From Pseudomonas putida (GTDB lineage: Bacteria; Pseudomonadota; Gammaproteobacteria; Pseudomonadales; Pseudomonadaceae), in assembly GCA_041879295.1 (NCBI GenBank), contig CP047152.1:1369501-1433500 (forward strand): a stretch of DNA of 64,000 nucleotides, given 5' to 3'. Below the pieces are notes generated by a model that did not search any database, had not been told where the DNA came from, and saw only the letters and a program-made list of their open reading frames with translations. The translations under genes and the position numbers were made by a program. Of the stretch, positions 9,061 to 18,050 are shown piece after piece (position 1 is the stretch's first letter; each line of letters opens with the position of its first letter).

Positions 9061-9693
9061 ATGCAAATCCACCTGCTGTTCAAGAAGGCGTTACTCGCGG
9101 CAGCTGTAGCTGGCGTGTTATCGATGTCCATTGCCTTGATCCCTGACTCGATTTCTCATGGCACCAGTGCTTACGCTAAAGATGGCGGCGGCGGCGGCGG
9201 CGGTGGCGGTCATGGGGGAGGCGGTGGTGGCCATGGTGGCGGTGGAAGTGGCGGCGGCGGTGGTCACGGTGGCGGCGGAAGTGGCGGCGGCGGTGGTCAC
9301 GGTGGCGGCGGAAGTGGTGGAGGCGGTGGTCACGGTGGCGGCGGAAGTGGTGGAGGCGGTGGTCACGGTGGTGGTGGAAGTGGTGGCGGCGGTGGTCACG
9401 GTGGCGGCGGAAGTGGAAGTGGTGGCCACGGCAGCGGCGGTGACGGTGGTGGCCATGCCGGCAACAGTGGCAGTGGCCACGACGGCAATTCAAACGCTGG
9501 GCGCAGCAGCAACCATGCTGAAGCAGGTGACGATCATGGTAATCATGTCGGCGGTGAGCCTGGGGATGATCACGGTAATCATGTTGGTGGTGAACCTGGT
9601 GATGATCACGGCAACCATGTGGGTGGCGAACCGGGTGATGACCACGGTGTTCATGCCGGTGGCGAGGCCGGGGATGACAACAGCAGAAGCTGA
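9061..9693 (+). CDS. Exported Gly/His-rich repeat protein
   Basis: 210 residues. It has an N-terminal hydrophobic signal (about 8-35), cleaved perhaps after SAYA, then two low-complexity blocks. Residues about 41-125 are Gly with periodic His and Ser in an 11-residue repeat (GGGGGHGGGGS, about six copies, 33 bp each). Residues about 160-205 carry a 12-residue repeat close to EPGDDHGNHVGG, about four copies. His and Asp periodicity suggests metal binding, but no known domain is present. The ATG has GGAGAC upstream. A strong hairpin follows the stop, so it is probably monocistronic. The DNA repeats make its length liable to vary between strains. Confidence 0.75.
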   Translation: MQIHLLFKKALLAAAVAGVLSMSIALIPDSISHGTSAYAKDGGGGGGGGGHGGGGGGHGGGGSGGGGGHGGGGSGGGGGHGGGGSGGGGGHGGGGSGGGGGHGGGGSGGGGGHGGGGSGSGGHGSGGDGGGHAGNSGSGHDGNSNAGRSSNHAEAGDDHGNHVGGEPGDDHGNHVGGEPGDDHGNHVGGEPGDDHGVHAGGEAGDDNSRS

Positions 9694-9715
9694 TTGGTAC
9701 TGATCCGAAGTGGTC

Positions 9716-9746
9716 CATACAAAACCCAGCGGACGGGTTTTGTATG
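9716..9746 (+). terminator. Hairpin after the Gly/His-rich gene
   Basis: CATACAAAACCC and GGGTTTTGTATG form a perfect 12-bp stem around seven bases. The right arm carries the TTTT run, as in a terminator. Confidence 0.7.
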
Positions 9747-9893
9747 AGCAGGTTCTGGCCTGCCTGCCTTTGTCACGTCATTTCCAATGAGCGCTGACAG
9801 CTTTTTCCTCGCCCAAGCCGGGACATGATTGCGGTTTGCGTGGGATTTATTCCCTCGCCTTATACTGGGTGCCTCTGTCAAGGAATGCCCTCA

Positions 9894-10739
9894 ATGCAAT
9901 CGCCTGTTTTACCCCCGTCGATGCTGAGTGCGCTGCGGCGTGTCATGCGCCCGCTGGTGCGCCTGATGCTGCGCAAAGGGGTCACCTACACGATGTTCAC
10001 CGACCTGCTCAAGGAGGTGTTCGTCGATGTAGCCCATCGCGAGTTTCGCCTGAACGACACTGCGCCAACCGACAGCCGTATCAGCCTGCTTACAGGCGTA
10101 CATCGTAAAGATGTCCGGCGGCTGCGTAATGAGGGCGACACTGCACGTGCGACCCTGCCGGATAACATCACGCTAGGTGCACAGCTGGTCAATGTGTGGA
10201 CCAACACCCCACCATTCTGCTCGGCGCCCGGCCAGGCGAGGGCGCTTGCACGGCTAGCCAGTGTGGGTGGCGATTGCTCATTCGATGCCCTGGTCGCCAG
10301 GGTCAGCACCGATATCCGCGGTCGGGTGGTGCTGGACGAATGGCTGCGCCTGGGCGTCGTGCGGCTCGATGAGCAGGATTGCGTGCACCTGGAAGCCCAT
10401 GCATTCGTGCCACAGAAGGGTTTTGATGAAAAGGCTGCGTACTTCGGCCACAACCTGCATGACCATGCCTGTGCTGCGGTGCATAACCTCAGCGGCGAAG
10501 GCCAGCCGTTTTTTGAGCGTAGCGTGCACTACGATGCCTTGAGCCCGGCCAGCGTCGAGCATCTGCGTGACGTGGTAGCCAAGGATGGCATGCAGACACT
10601 ACTTGCCTTCAGCCGACTTGCAGCTGAGTTGGAGAGTGTTGATGAGCCCGGTATCGAACAACGTCAGCGCATCACTGTCGGGCTTTATTTCTACACTGAA
10701 GCTACCGATTCCGATCCGTCGAAGACACCCGGGCCATGA
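9894..10739 (+). CDS. DUF6502-like cytoplasmic protein
   Basis: 281 residues, no signal peptide or membrane segment. The N-terminal part (LRRVMRPLVRLMLRKGVTYT, then FTDLLKEVFVDVAHREF and SRISLLTGVHRKDVRRLRNE) resembles a helix-turn-helix region of the DUF6502 family, whose role is unknown. The second ATG of a close pair was chosen because AAGGA lies nine bases upstream. Its stop overlaps the next start by ATGA, so it is translationally coupled to the DUF5666-like gene. The context suggests a regulator or cofactor of that exported protein; this is inference. Confidence 0.75.
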   Translation: MQSPVLPPSMLSALRRVMRPLVRLMLRKGVTYTMFTDLLKEVFVDVAHREFRLNDTAPTDSRISLLTGVHRKDVRRLRNEGDTARATLPDNITLGAQLVNVWTNTPPFCSAPGQARALARLASVGGDCSFDALVARVSTDIRGRVVLDEWLRLGVVRLDEQDCVHLEAHAFVPQKGFDEKAAYFGHNLHDHACAAVHNLSGEGQPFFERSVHYDALSPASVEHLRDVVAKDGMQTLLAFSRLAAELESVDEPGIEQRQRITVGLYFYTEATDSDPSKTPGP

Positions 10740-12355
10740 CACTTTTTGTGCGCTACCTCAGTGCTGTCACGTTTGCCCTGGTTTTCGGGTGGAACCTGAT
10801 GGTCCCGGGCGAGGTGGCTGCAGCGCCGGTATGTGTCAGCCGTGACGAAGTGGGTATGGCCGGTGCCGCGAGTCTGCAGTTTCCCGGCGGCATGGGCGGC
10901 ACCGGTGTGCGCAATGAAAATGGCGGCGTCGGTGGCACCGGTGCCCCAGTTCAGCAACGCCCTGGGGGTACAGGCGGCACAGGTGCAGTGGCGGATGGTG
11001 TGGACGGTACCAGTACGCCGATCCTGCGCCCGGGTGGTACTGGGGGTACAGGCATCGTCGGTACCATCACCGGCTTCGCCTCGATCTGCGTCAATGGCAT
11101 GGAAGTGCACTATGGCAAGGACGTACCGGTGAGTGAAAACGGCGCACCTACCAGCAGTGGTCAGCTGGCGATCGGGCAGGTGGTGGCGGTGGAGGCATTC
11201 GCCACCCAGCGCGGCCTGCAAGCAGGGCGCATTTCGATCCTCAACGTCTTCGAAGGGCCATTGACGGCGCTGCCCAATGCCTCGGCCCCCCTGCGGGTCA
11301 TGGGGCAACCTGTGCGGTTGGCCGCTGGCGCGCGGGTGGCTGAAGGGCTGCGCCCTGGTGAGCCCGTGAGGGTCAGCGGCCTGCGCGATGCCCGGGGAGA
11401 AGTAGTGGCCACCCGCATCGAACGGGCACCGGGGTTGAGGGAGGCCAGCGCCATCGGCGCGGTTGATCGCACTGGCAGCCTTCAAGGGTTGAAGTTGGGT
11501 ACCCGTGTGGCGCCTGCTCGTGAATTGCTGGTGCGCGGCCAGTGGACCGGGCGCCAGCTTGAAGTGGCGCAAACCCGTCCAGACCCGAGCCTGCCTTTTG
11601 CTGGCCGTGTCCAGCAGGCGGTGGTTGAAGGGCTGGTGCAGCGCACACAAGCTCGGCAGTTGGTGGTCGCAGGTATCAATGTGACGTTGGGGCAGGGCAC
11701 CGTAATTGTCGGCAGGCAGCCAACGGCGTTGGCGCTCGATCAACGTGTGCGGGTGAGCGGGGTGCTCAATGGTACTCATGAGCTGCGGGCAACCCGCGTG
11801 GAACTCCAGGACGACCGTGTAGACAATCCCGGCAGAAGCCAGTCGGGGCACGGTAGTGAGCATGACAAAAGCAGCTCCGGCGGTTCCAGCAGCGGTCATG
11901 GCGCAAGCGATGCGACCAACGATCGCGATGAAAGTAGTGATGATCACAGTGGGCGCAGCGCCGTCGACGGCTCCGGTAGCCATGGCAGCGTTGACAAGTC
12001 GGGAGCGTCGGCACACCGCGACACCTTGGAGCGGTCGGCCCGCAGCAACAGCGGAAGCTCCGATCGGGTTGAAAAGGTTGAAGTCGAAAAAACCGGGAAG
12101 GTTGAAAAAGTAGAGAAGGTCGAAAAGCCCGAGAAAGTCGAGAAAGTCGAGAAAGTCGAGAAAGTCGAGAAAGTCGAGAAAGTCGAGAAAGTCGAGAAAG
12201 TCGAGAAAGTCGAGAAGGTCGAAAAAGTCGAGAAGGTCGAAAAAGTCGAAAAAGTCGAAAAACCTGAACGGGTCGAAAAGGTCGAAAAGGTGGAGTTACC
12301 AGAGAGAGTTGAGAAGGTGGAAAAAGTCGAGCATCCAGAGCGATCCGGGCGTTAG
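10736..12355 (+). CDS. Exported DUF5666-like protein with GGTG repeats and KVE tail
   Basis: 539 residues. Signal peptide about 1-29 (VPGEVAAA). Residues about 45-105 hold several GGTGGTG motifs. Residues about 105-365 contain repeated small beta domains of the DUF5666 type (IGQVVAVEAFATQRGLQAGRI; VRVSGLRDARGEVVATRIE; VRVSGVLNGTHELRATRVE), which look like OB-fold repeats. Residues about 370-435 are a Ser/Gly/His/Asp linker. The last 100 are an almost pure Lys-Val-Glu repeat, predicted to be charged helix or extended. It is coupled to the DUF6502 gene by ATGA overlap. Localisation is periplasmic or cell surface; function unknown. Confidence 0.75.
   Translation: MTLFVRYLSAVTFALVFGWNLMVPGEVAAAPVCVSRDEVGMAGAASLQFPGGMGGTGVRNENGGVGGTGAPVQQRPGGTGGTGAVADGVDGTSTPILRPGGTGGTGIVGTITGFASICVNGMEVHYGKDVPVSENGAPTSSGQLAIGQVVAVEAFATQRGLQAGRISILNVFEGPLTALPNASAPLRVMGQPVRLAAGARVAEGLRPGEPVRVSGLRDARGEVVATRIERAPGLREASAIGAVDRTGSLQGLKLGTRVAPARELLVRGQWTGRQLEVAQTRPDPSLPFAGRVQQAVVEGLVQRTQARQLVVAGINVTLGQGTVIVGRQPTALALDQRVRVSGVLNGTHELRATRVELQDDRVDNPGRSQSGHGSEHDKSSSGGSSSGHGASDATNDRDESSDDHSGRSAVDGSGSHGSVDKSGASAHRDTLERSARSNSGSSDRVEKVEVEKTGKVEKVEKVEKPEKVEKVEKVEKVEKVEKVEKVEKVEKVEKVEKVEKVEKVEKVEKPERVEKVEKVELPERVEKVEKVEHPERSGR
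12119..12262 (+). repeat. 9-bp tandem repeat encoding KVE
   Basis: About 14 consecutive copies of AAAGTCGAG, with AAG/GAA synonymous variants toward the 3' end, encode Lys-Val-Glu. The unit keeps frame, so slippage would change protein length without frameshift. Confidence 0.9.
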
Positions 12356-12409
12356 CCAACTAGGCTGTGAAAATCCGACCATGCTTCCCGAAAGCGTACT
12401 GAGGTGCAA

Positions 12410-13159
12410 ATGAGACCCTCGCTCGCTCTTTTCGCCTGTTTGCTCTCATGCACCTGTGTGTCGGTGCAGGCTGATACCTTCAGTGCCGCCATTGGCATGG
12501 ACTATTCAAGTGGCGACTATGGCACCGGCACCACGTCGGAAATCTGGTATTTGCCAGTGGTCGGCAAGTATGAGAGCGGCCCCATGACTTACAAGGTTAC
12601 CGTGCCCTGGTTGCGTATCACCAACCCCGAAGTCGGCCCCAATGGTGACCCCTTGCCCGGTGGTTGCCGAGACGTGGAGAGCGGGTTGGGTGACACGGTT
12701 GCCAGCGTCGCCTATGCATTGTTAGATGGTAGTGACGGCGGCCTGATGCTGGACCTGATCGGCAAGGTCAAATTCCCCACCGCCGACGAAGACCAGTGCC
12801 TGGGCACCGGACAGTACGACTACACCACCCAGGTCGACATCACCAAGGGCTTTGGCTCGGTCACCGGCTTCGCGACACTGGGTTGGAAGAAATTCGGCGA
12901 CCCGCCCGATAGCGATTTCGACGACCCGGTATTTGCCAGCCTCGGTTTTGCCCTGCCGGTGGCGGTCGGTACTTCGGCCGGCGCCTCCTACGATTGGCGG
13001 CAGAAAGTGGTCTCGACCGGGGCGCAGATCAAGGAGCTTACCTTGTTCCTCACCCACAAGCTCAACCCGCAGTGGAAAGTCCAACTCTACGCAGTCAAAG
13101 GCTTCTCGGATGCCAGCCCGGATGCCGAGGGCGGCCTGATGCTGTTCCACACGTTCTGA
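12410..13159 (+). CDS. Putative outer-membrane channel or transporter-like protein
   Basis: 249 residues with a signal peptide of about 23 residues ending VQA-DT. The rest alternates in beta strands (FSAAIGMDYSSGDYG, YDYTTQVDITKGFGSVTG, VQLYAVKGFSDASPDAEGG) and ends in the aromatic FHTF, as in outer-membrane barrels. It resembles the small transporter-like OMPs often annotated next to exported DUF5666 proteins. The ATG two codons after a GTG was chosen because GAGGT then has proper spacing. It is the third gene of the DUF6502-DUF5666 unit, 54 bp after the KVE tail, and a terminator follows. Confidence 0.7.
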   Translation: MRPSLALFACLLSCTCVSVQADTFSAAIGMDYSSGDYGTGTTSEIWYLPVVGKYESGPMTYKVTVPWLRITNPEVGPNGDPLPGGCRDVESGLGDTVASVAYALLDGSDGGLMLDLIGKVKFPTADEDQCLGTGQYDYTTQVDITKGFGSVTGFATLGWKKFGDPPDSDFDDPVFASLGFALPVAVGTSAGASYDWRQKVVSTGAQIKELTLFLTHKLNPQWKVQLYAVKGFSDASPDAEGGLMLFHTF

Positions 13160-13163
13160 CAAA

Positions 13164-13218
13164 AAAGCCCCTGCACCGGTCATTCCCTAATGGAGAGCGC
13201 CGGGGCAGGGGCTTTGCA
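13164..13218. terminator. Bidirectional terminator between convergent genes
   Basis: AAAAAAGCCCCTGCACCGG pairs with CCGGGGCAGGGGCTTT, giving a long G+C stem with A/T tails on both sides. It serves both the OMP gene (plus) and rimO (minus). Confidence 0.8.
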
Positions 13219-13231
13219 GGCTTCAGCCGTT

Positions 13232-14563
13232 TTAGATGGGTTCAGCCCACATGTCGTATTCGTCGGCATCCACTACACGGCAACGCACTTTGTCGCCTGG
13301 TTTGAAACCATGGTCGCCATCGATGAACACGCTGCCATCGATTTCCGGTGCATCGAAGAAGCTGCGGCCAACCGAGCCTTGTTCTTCAACTTCGTCGATC
13401 AGCACGTCGATTTCCTTGCCGATACGCAATTGCAGGCGGGCAGCACTGATGGCCTGCTGGTGGGCCATGAAGCGGTCCCAGCGCGACTGCTTGACGTCGT
13501 CCGGTACTTCTTCCAGGCCCAGGTCGTTGGCCGGGGCGCCTTCTACCGGCGAGTACTGGAAGCAGCCCACGCGGTCGAGCTGGGCTTCGGTCAGCCAGTC
13601 CAGCAGGTACTGGAAGTCTTCCTCGGTCTCGCCCGGGAAGCCGACGATGAAGGTGGAGCGGATCACCAGCTCAGGGCATTGCTCGCGCCAGTTCTTGATG
13701 CGTGCCAGGGTGCGGTCTTCGAAGGCAGGGCGCTTCATCGACTTGAGCACTTTCGGGCTGGCGTGCTGGAACGGGATGTCCAGGTACGGCAGGATCTTGC
13801 CGGCAGCCATCAGCGGGATCACGTCGTCAACGTTCGGGTAAGGGTACACATAGTGCAGGCGTACCCAGGCGCCCAGGCTGCTCAGCGCTTCGCACAGCTC
13901 GAGCATGCGGGTCTTGACCGGGCGGCCGTTCCAGAAGTCGGTCTTGTACTTGACGTCGACGCCGTAGGCGCTGGTGTCCTGGGAAATCACCAGGATCTCC
14001 TTGACCCCGGCCTTGACCAGGCGCTCGGCCTCACTCAGCACTTCACCCACCGGGCGGCTGACCAGCTTGCCGCGCATCGACGGGATGATGCAGAAGCTGC
14101 AGCTGTGGTTGCAGCCTTCGGAGATTTTCAGGTAGGCATAGTGGCGCGGGGTCAGCTTGACGCCCTGTGGCGGCACCAGGTCGATCAGCGGGTTGTGGTC
14201 CTGACGCGGTGGCACCACTTCGTGAACGGCGTTGACCACCTGCTCGTACTGCTGTGGGCCGGTGACCGACAGCACGCTTGGGTGCACGTCACGGATGTTG
14301 CCTTCCTCGACGCCCATGCAGCCGGTGACGATGACCTTGCCGTTTTCCTTGATTGCTTCGCCGATCACTTCCAGCGATTCGGCCTTGGCGCTGTCGATGA
14401 AGCCGCAGGTGTTGACCACCACCACGTCGGCGTCCTCGTAGGTGGGCACGACTTCATAGCCTTCCATGCGCAGCTGGGTCAGGATGCGTTCAGAGTCGAC
14501 CAAGGCTTTTGGGCAACCCAGGCTTACGAAACCTACCTTGGGGGTGGCGGGCGTGGTGGACAT
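13232..14563 (-). CDS. rimO: Ribosomal protein S12 methylthiotransferase RimO
   Basis: 443 residues. Radical-SAM enzyme that methylthiolates Asp89 of ribosomal protein S12. The N-terminal MTTase domain carries its three cluster cysteines in [20 protein letters not shown] and TGCMG. The central radical-SAM motif is [15 protein letters not shown]. The C-terminal TRAM domain (about 375-440) includes [12 protein letters not shown]. The start MSTTPATPK was chosen, since further upstream residues are not family-like. It lies alone on the minus strand and faces the OMP gene convergently. Confidence 0.95.
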   Translation of the reverse strand: MSTTPATPKVGFVSLGCPKALVDSERILTQLRMEGYEVVPTYEDADVVVVNTCGFIDSAKAESLEVIGEAIKENGKVIVTGCMGVEEGNIRDVHPSVLSVTGPQQYEQVVNAVHEVVPPRQDHNPLIDLVPPQGVKLTPRHYAYLKISEGCNHSCSFCIIPSMRGKLVSRPVGEVLSEAERLVKAGVKEILVISQDTSAYGVDVKYKTDFWNGRPVKTRMLELCEALSSLGAWVRLHYVYPYPNVDDVIPLMAAGKILPYLDIPFQHASPKVLKSMKRPAFEDRTLARIKNWREQCPELVIRSTFIVGFPGETEEDFQYLLDWLTEAQLDRVGCFQYSPVEGAPANDLGLEEVPDDVKQSRWDRFMAHQQAISAARLQLRIGKEIDVLIDEVEEQGSVGRSFFDAPEIDGSVFIDGDHGFKPGDKVRCRVVDADEYDMWAEPI

Positions 14564-14798
14564 GACTAACCTCGGTATTGAATGCAGGTCGCCCGGCCGG
14601 AATCGGGGACGAACTTGACGGGCGCTTTTGGCGCCTCTGATCAAAAAGTGCGCAATTCTAGCGAGCGCAAGGGCGCTTGACCAGCAGAAATACGACGAAC
14701 GCTGCGCTATGCTTCGCGCCGTTGCGCCGGGGTGCCTTCAAGGGCCTGGCGGCAAAGTGATTACCAAGGGCCGTAAAGGCCGTTTGCGGGAGTGGTCG

Positions 14799-16709
14799 AT
14801 GGTTCAGGCAAGCAGTCACGCTGAGGGCGGGCACGAGGGGAAGCAGGGGGCGTCGCGGTCGGTGGGCCTGCTCGTGGCGGCGGTCGGTGTGGTTTATGGC
14901 GATATCGGCACAAGTCCGTTGTACACCCTCAAGGAGGTCTTTACCGGCGGCTATGGGGTGTCGGTCAACCATGATGGCGTGCTGGGGATCCTGTCGCTGA
15001 TCCTGTGGTCGCTGCTGTGGGTGGTGTCGTTCAAGTACGTGATGTTCATCTTGCGTGCTGATAACCAGGGTGAGGGCGGCACCATGGCGCTGACTGCACT
15101 GGCGCGGCGGGCCACGGCGGCCTACCCGCGGCTGCGCACGCTTATGGTGATCTGTGGCTTGATCGGCGCTTCGCTGTTCTATGGTGACAGTATGATCACC
15201 CCGGCGGTATCGGTGCTGTCGGCGGTGGAGGGCGTAGGCCTGGCCTTCGACGGTATCGACCACTGGGTAGTGCCAATTTCGCTGGTGGTGCTGGTGGCAC
15301 TGTTCCTGGTGCAGCAGCACGGCACCGAGAAGATCGGCAAGCTGTTTGGTCCGATCATGGTGACTTGGTTCGTGGCGCTGGGCGCGCTGGGTGTGCATGG
15401 CATCTCGCAGAGCCCGGAAGTGCTCAAGGCGTTCAACCCGGGCTGGGCAGTCAACTTCTTCGTGGTGAACCCAGGCATCGGCGTGGCCATTCTTGGTGCG
15501 GTGGTGCTGGCGCTGACCGGTGCTGAGGCGCTGTACGCCGACATGGGGCACTTTGGCCGCAAGCCGATTGCCCGGGCCTGGTTCATCCTGGTGCTACCGG
15601 CGCTGCTGCTCAACTATTTTGGCCAGGGTGCACTGCTGCTGCAAAACCCGGAGGCGGCGCGCAACCCGTTCTACCTGCTGGCGCCGGACTGGGCGCTGCT
15701 GCCCTTGGTCGGGCTGGCCACCATGGCCACGGTTATCGCCTCGCAGGCGGTGATTTCCGGGGCCTTCTCCCTGACCCGTCAGGCCATCCAGCTGGGCTAC
15801 ATCCCACGTATGCACATTCAGCACACCTCAAGCGACGAGCAGGGGCAGATCTATATTGGTGCGGTGAACTGGACGCTGATGGCGGGCGTGGTGCTGTTGG
15901 TCATCGGCTTCGGGTCGTCGGGCGCTCTGGCGGCTGCCTATGGGGTTGCGGTCACCGGTACCATGCTGATGACCACCATTCTGGTATCCGCGGTGATGCT
16001 GCTGCTGTGGAAGTGGCCGCCGCTGCTCGCAGTGCCGATTCTGGTCGGCTTCCTGTTAGTCGACGGGCTGTTCTTCGCCGCCAACGTGCCGAAAATCGCC
16101 CAGGGCGGTGCCTTCCCGGTGTTGGCCGGCGGTGTGCTGTTCCTGCTGATGAGCACCTGGAAGCGCGGCAAGCAGATTCTGGTCGAGCGCATCGATGAAG
16201 GTGCGCTGCCGTTGCCATTGTTCATCAGCAGCATCCGCATTCAGCCACCGCACCGGGTCGAGGGTACGGCAGTGTTTCTGACTGCGCGCTCCGATGCCGT
16301 GCCGCATGCGCTGTTGCACAACATGCTGCACAACCAGGTGCTGCACAGCCAGGTGGTGTTGCTGACTGTGGTCAGCGAAGACCGGCCCCGGGTGCCGGAA
16401 CATGAGCGTTTCGAGGTGGAAGCCTATGGCGACGGATTCTTCCGTGTGTTGCTGCACTTTGGGTTCATGGATGAGCCGGACGTGCCTGCCGCGTTGAAGC
16501 TGTGCCATCTGGATGGCCTGGACTTCACGCCGATGCGCACCACCTACTTCCTTAGTCGCGAGACGGTGATCGCGTCACGGCTGGAGGGGATGTCGCGCTG
16601 GCGGGGCAACCTGTTCGCGTTCTTGCTGAAGAATGCCAACGGCAACCTGCGCTTCTTCAACCTGCCGTTGAACCGGGTGATCGAGCTGGGGACGCAGGTC
16701 GAGATCTGA
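14799..16709 (+). CDS. kup: Low-affinity K+ uptake permease Kup
   Basis: 636 residues, the normal length for Kup/TrkD. About twelve membrane helices span residues 25-440, and a cytoplasmic C-terminal domain follows. The signature [19 protein letters not shown] is near the N-terminus, with [19 protein letters not shown] in the middle. It takes up K+ with protons. The ATG ([11 protein letters not shown]) with GGGAG 7 bp upstream was chosen over longer in-frame starts, whose extra residues are not Kup-like. Upstream it is divergent from rimO; downstream a hairpin separates it from convergent acvB. Confidence 0.93.
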   Translation: MVQASSHAEGGHEGKQGASRSVGLLVAAVGVVYGDIGTSPLYTLKEVFTGGYGVSVNHDGVLGILSLILWSLLWVVSFKYVMFILRADNQGEGGTMALTALARRATAAYPRLRTLMVICGLIGASLFYGDSMITPAVSVLSAVEGVGLAFDGIDHWVVPISLVVLVALFLVQQHGTEKIGKLFGPIMVTWFVALGALGVHGISQSPEVLKAFNPGWAVNFFVVNPGIGVAILGAVVLALTGAEALYADMGHFGRKPIARAWFILVLPALLLNYFGQGALLLQNPEAARNPFYLLAPDWALLPLVGLATMATVIASQAVISGAFSLTRQAIQLGYIPRMHIQHTSSDEQGQIYIGAVNWTLMAGVVLLVIGFGSSGALAAAYGVAVTGTMLMTTILVSAVMLLLWKWPPLLAVPILVGFLLVDGLFFAANVPKIAQGGAFPVLAGGVLFLLMSTWKRGKQILVERIDEGALPLPLFISSIRIQPPHRVEGTAVFLTARSDAVPHALLHNMLHNQVLHSQVVLLTVVSEDRPRVPEHERFEVEAYGDGFFRVLLHFGFMDEPDVPAALKLCHLDGLDFTPMRTTYFLSRETVIASRLEGMSRWRGNLFAFLLKNANGNLRFFNLPLNRVIELGTQVEI

Positions 16710-16728
16710 ATTGGGTTATACGGTACTG

Positions 16729-16751
16729 TCAGGGCCGCAGAGCGGCCCTGA
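16729..16751. terminator. Hairpin between kup and acvB
   Basis: TCAGGGCCGC-AGA-GCGGCCCTGA is a perfect 10-bp stem between convergent genes. No T-run follows on either strand, so termination would be weak or factor-assisted. Confidence 0.55.
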
Positions 16752-16757
16752 TGCCTG

Positions 16758-18050
16758 TCAATTCTGCTCAGCTACGCGGGACTTGCCTTGGCGTGTCTCG
16801 ATCTCGCCAATCAACCGCTTGGCGAGTGCCGGGTAGTTCTCGTCGAAGTGGTGCCCGCCAGGCAGTTTGAGGTGCTCACCTACTGCCGTGTTTTCCGTGC
16901 AACCGCTTTCGTCGGTTTCCTCTACGCCATACACGCAGACGACCTTGGATGCTGGCAGCTTGGCCATTTCCGGCCCGGTTGGCGCTTCCTGGCCTTCCTT
17001 GCCCAGCCAACCCTCGACCTCGATCTCGAAACTGCCACTGCGCGCAAAGGCCAACAGCATCACCGCGTCGATACGCTGTTGGTCCTCGACCGGCAGGCGG
17101 TTGTAGATTGCCGGCAGCACATCGGCGCCGAACGAATAGCCGGTCAATACGAAGCGCTTGGTACCCCACTTCTGCCGGTAGTGATGCATCAGCTCGGAAA
17201 GGTCGGCGGCGCTTTGTTCCGGGGTCTTGTGCTGCCAGTAGTAGCGTAGCGTGTCGATGCCTACCACCGGGTAACCCAGCTTGGCCATTTCCCCGGCCAC
17301 GTCGCGGTCCAGGTCGCGCCAGCCGCCATCACCAGAAAGGAACAAGGTGACCGTGTCTGTCGTTTGCCCGGCCGGCACCTCGACCACCGGCATGGCCAGT
17401 GCGTTACCGTCATGGCCGACCAGGGCTTGGGTGAGTTGCGCCTTGAGCACTTGTGGCAAGTGGATGTCGTAGTCGCTGATGCTGGTTTCGGCGTTGGCCT
17501 GGTCGCGCACGAACGCGGCGCTGGCGTCATCCGGGTTGTCGTTCCAGGCGACGTTCCAGTGGCCATGGGCAGCCGATTTGGGCAGCGGTGCCTGGCAGCC
17601 AGGCTGTTCGAGGGTGAAGCCCACGGAAATGGCCCGCGCCTTGTCATTGTCCTGGCTGGCCAGCCAACGCCAGGCCTGAGCGGCACCGGGGCCGATACCT
17701 GCGACCAGGGTCGGTTTTCCTGGCAGTTGCGCCAGCGCCTGGTCCATGGCCTGTTGCTGCTTGCTGCAGTCATTAGGCGGCAGAATTACCTGCACCAGCT
17801 GGGCTTCACCGGCCTGGCTCAGGTCGAGCAGTTGCTTGCCCGTCAGTGCCTGGTCTTGTGGCACACCGATGGCCACCCGGACCTTGGGGTGCACACCAGG
17901 GGTAACAAGGGTGATGCTGGTGTCATTGATGCTCATTTGTTCCAGGCGTGCCTCGGGGGCCGGGCGCGTCCACAGCCAGAAGGCCAGCGCGCCACCCAAG
18001 GCGGCCAGCAGCAGGGGAACCAGCAGGTACAGCCAAAAGCGTCGGGTCAT
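16758..18050 (-). CDS. AcvB/VirJ-family hydrolase, probable aminoacyl-phosphatidylglycerol hydrolase
   Basis: 430 residues with an N-terminal membrane anchor (about 5-27) and a periplasmic alpha/beta-hydrolase. The VirJ domain shows LFLSGDGGWRDLDRD, then the nucleophile elbow GYSFGADVLP, and a late His in LPGGHHFDENY. PA0919 of P. aeruginosa and AcvB of Agrobacterium are reported to remove the amino acid from alanyl- or lysyl-phosphatidylglycerol. That role fits here, because the start codon overlaps the stop of the synthase gene mprF by one base (TGATG). The pair would set the level of aminoacylated PG. Confidence 0.85.
   Translation of the reverse strand: MTRRFWLYLLVPLLLAALGGALAFWLWTRPAPEARLEQMSINDTSITLVTPGVHPKVRVAIGVPQDQALTGKQLLDLSQAGEAQLVQVILPPNDCSKQQQAMDQALAQLPGKPTLVAGIGPGAAQAWRWLASQDNDKARAISVGFTLEQPGCQAPLPKSAAHGHWNVAWNDNPDDASAAFVRDQANAETSISDYDIHLPQVLKAQLTQALVGHDGNALAMPVVEVPAGQTTDTVTLFLSGDGGWRDLDRDVAGEMAKLGYPVVGIDTLRYYWQHKTPEQSAADLSELMHHYRQKWGTKRFVLTGYSFGADVLPAIYNRLPVEDQQRIDAVMLLAFARSGSFEIEVEGWLGKEGQEAPTGPEMAKLPASKVVCVYGVEETDESGCTENTAVGEHLKLPGGHHFDENYPALAKRLIGEIETRQGKSRVAEQN

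Noticed and set aside
9240..9420. Possible CRISPR-like or satellite array
   Set aside because: 33-bp coding repeats with no unique spacers between them.
9118..9718. Thr/Ala- and His/Arg-rich open frames opposite the Gly/His repeat gene
   Set aside because: Artefacts of a low-complexity repeat, which leaves all frames open.
12119..12262. Possible CRISPR-like array
   Set aside because: Units are 9 bp, in frame, and without spacers; protein-coding repeat.
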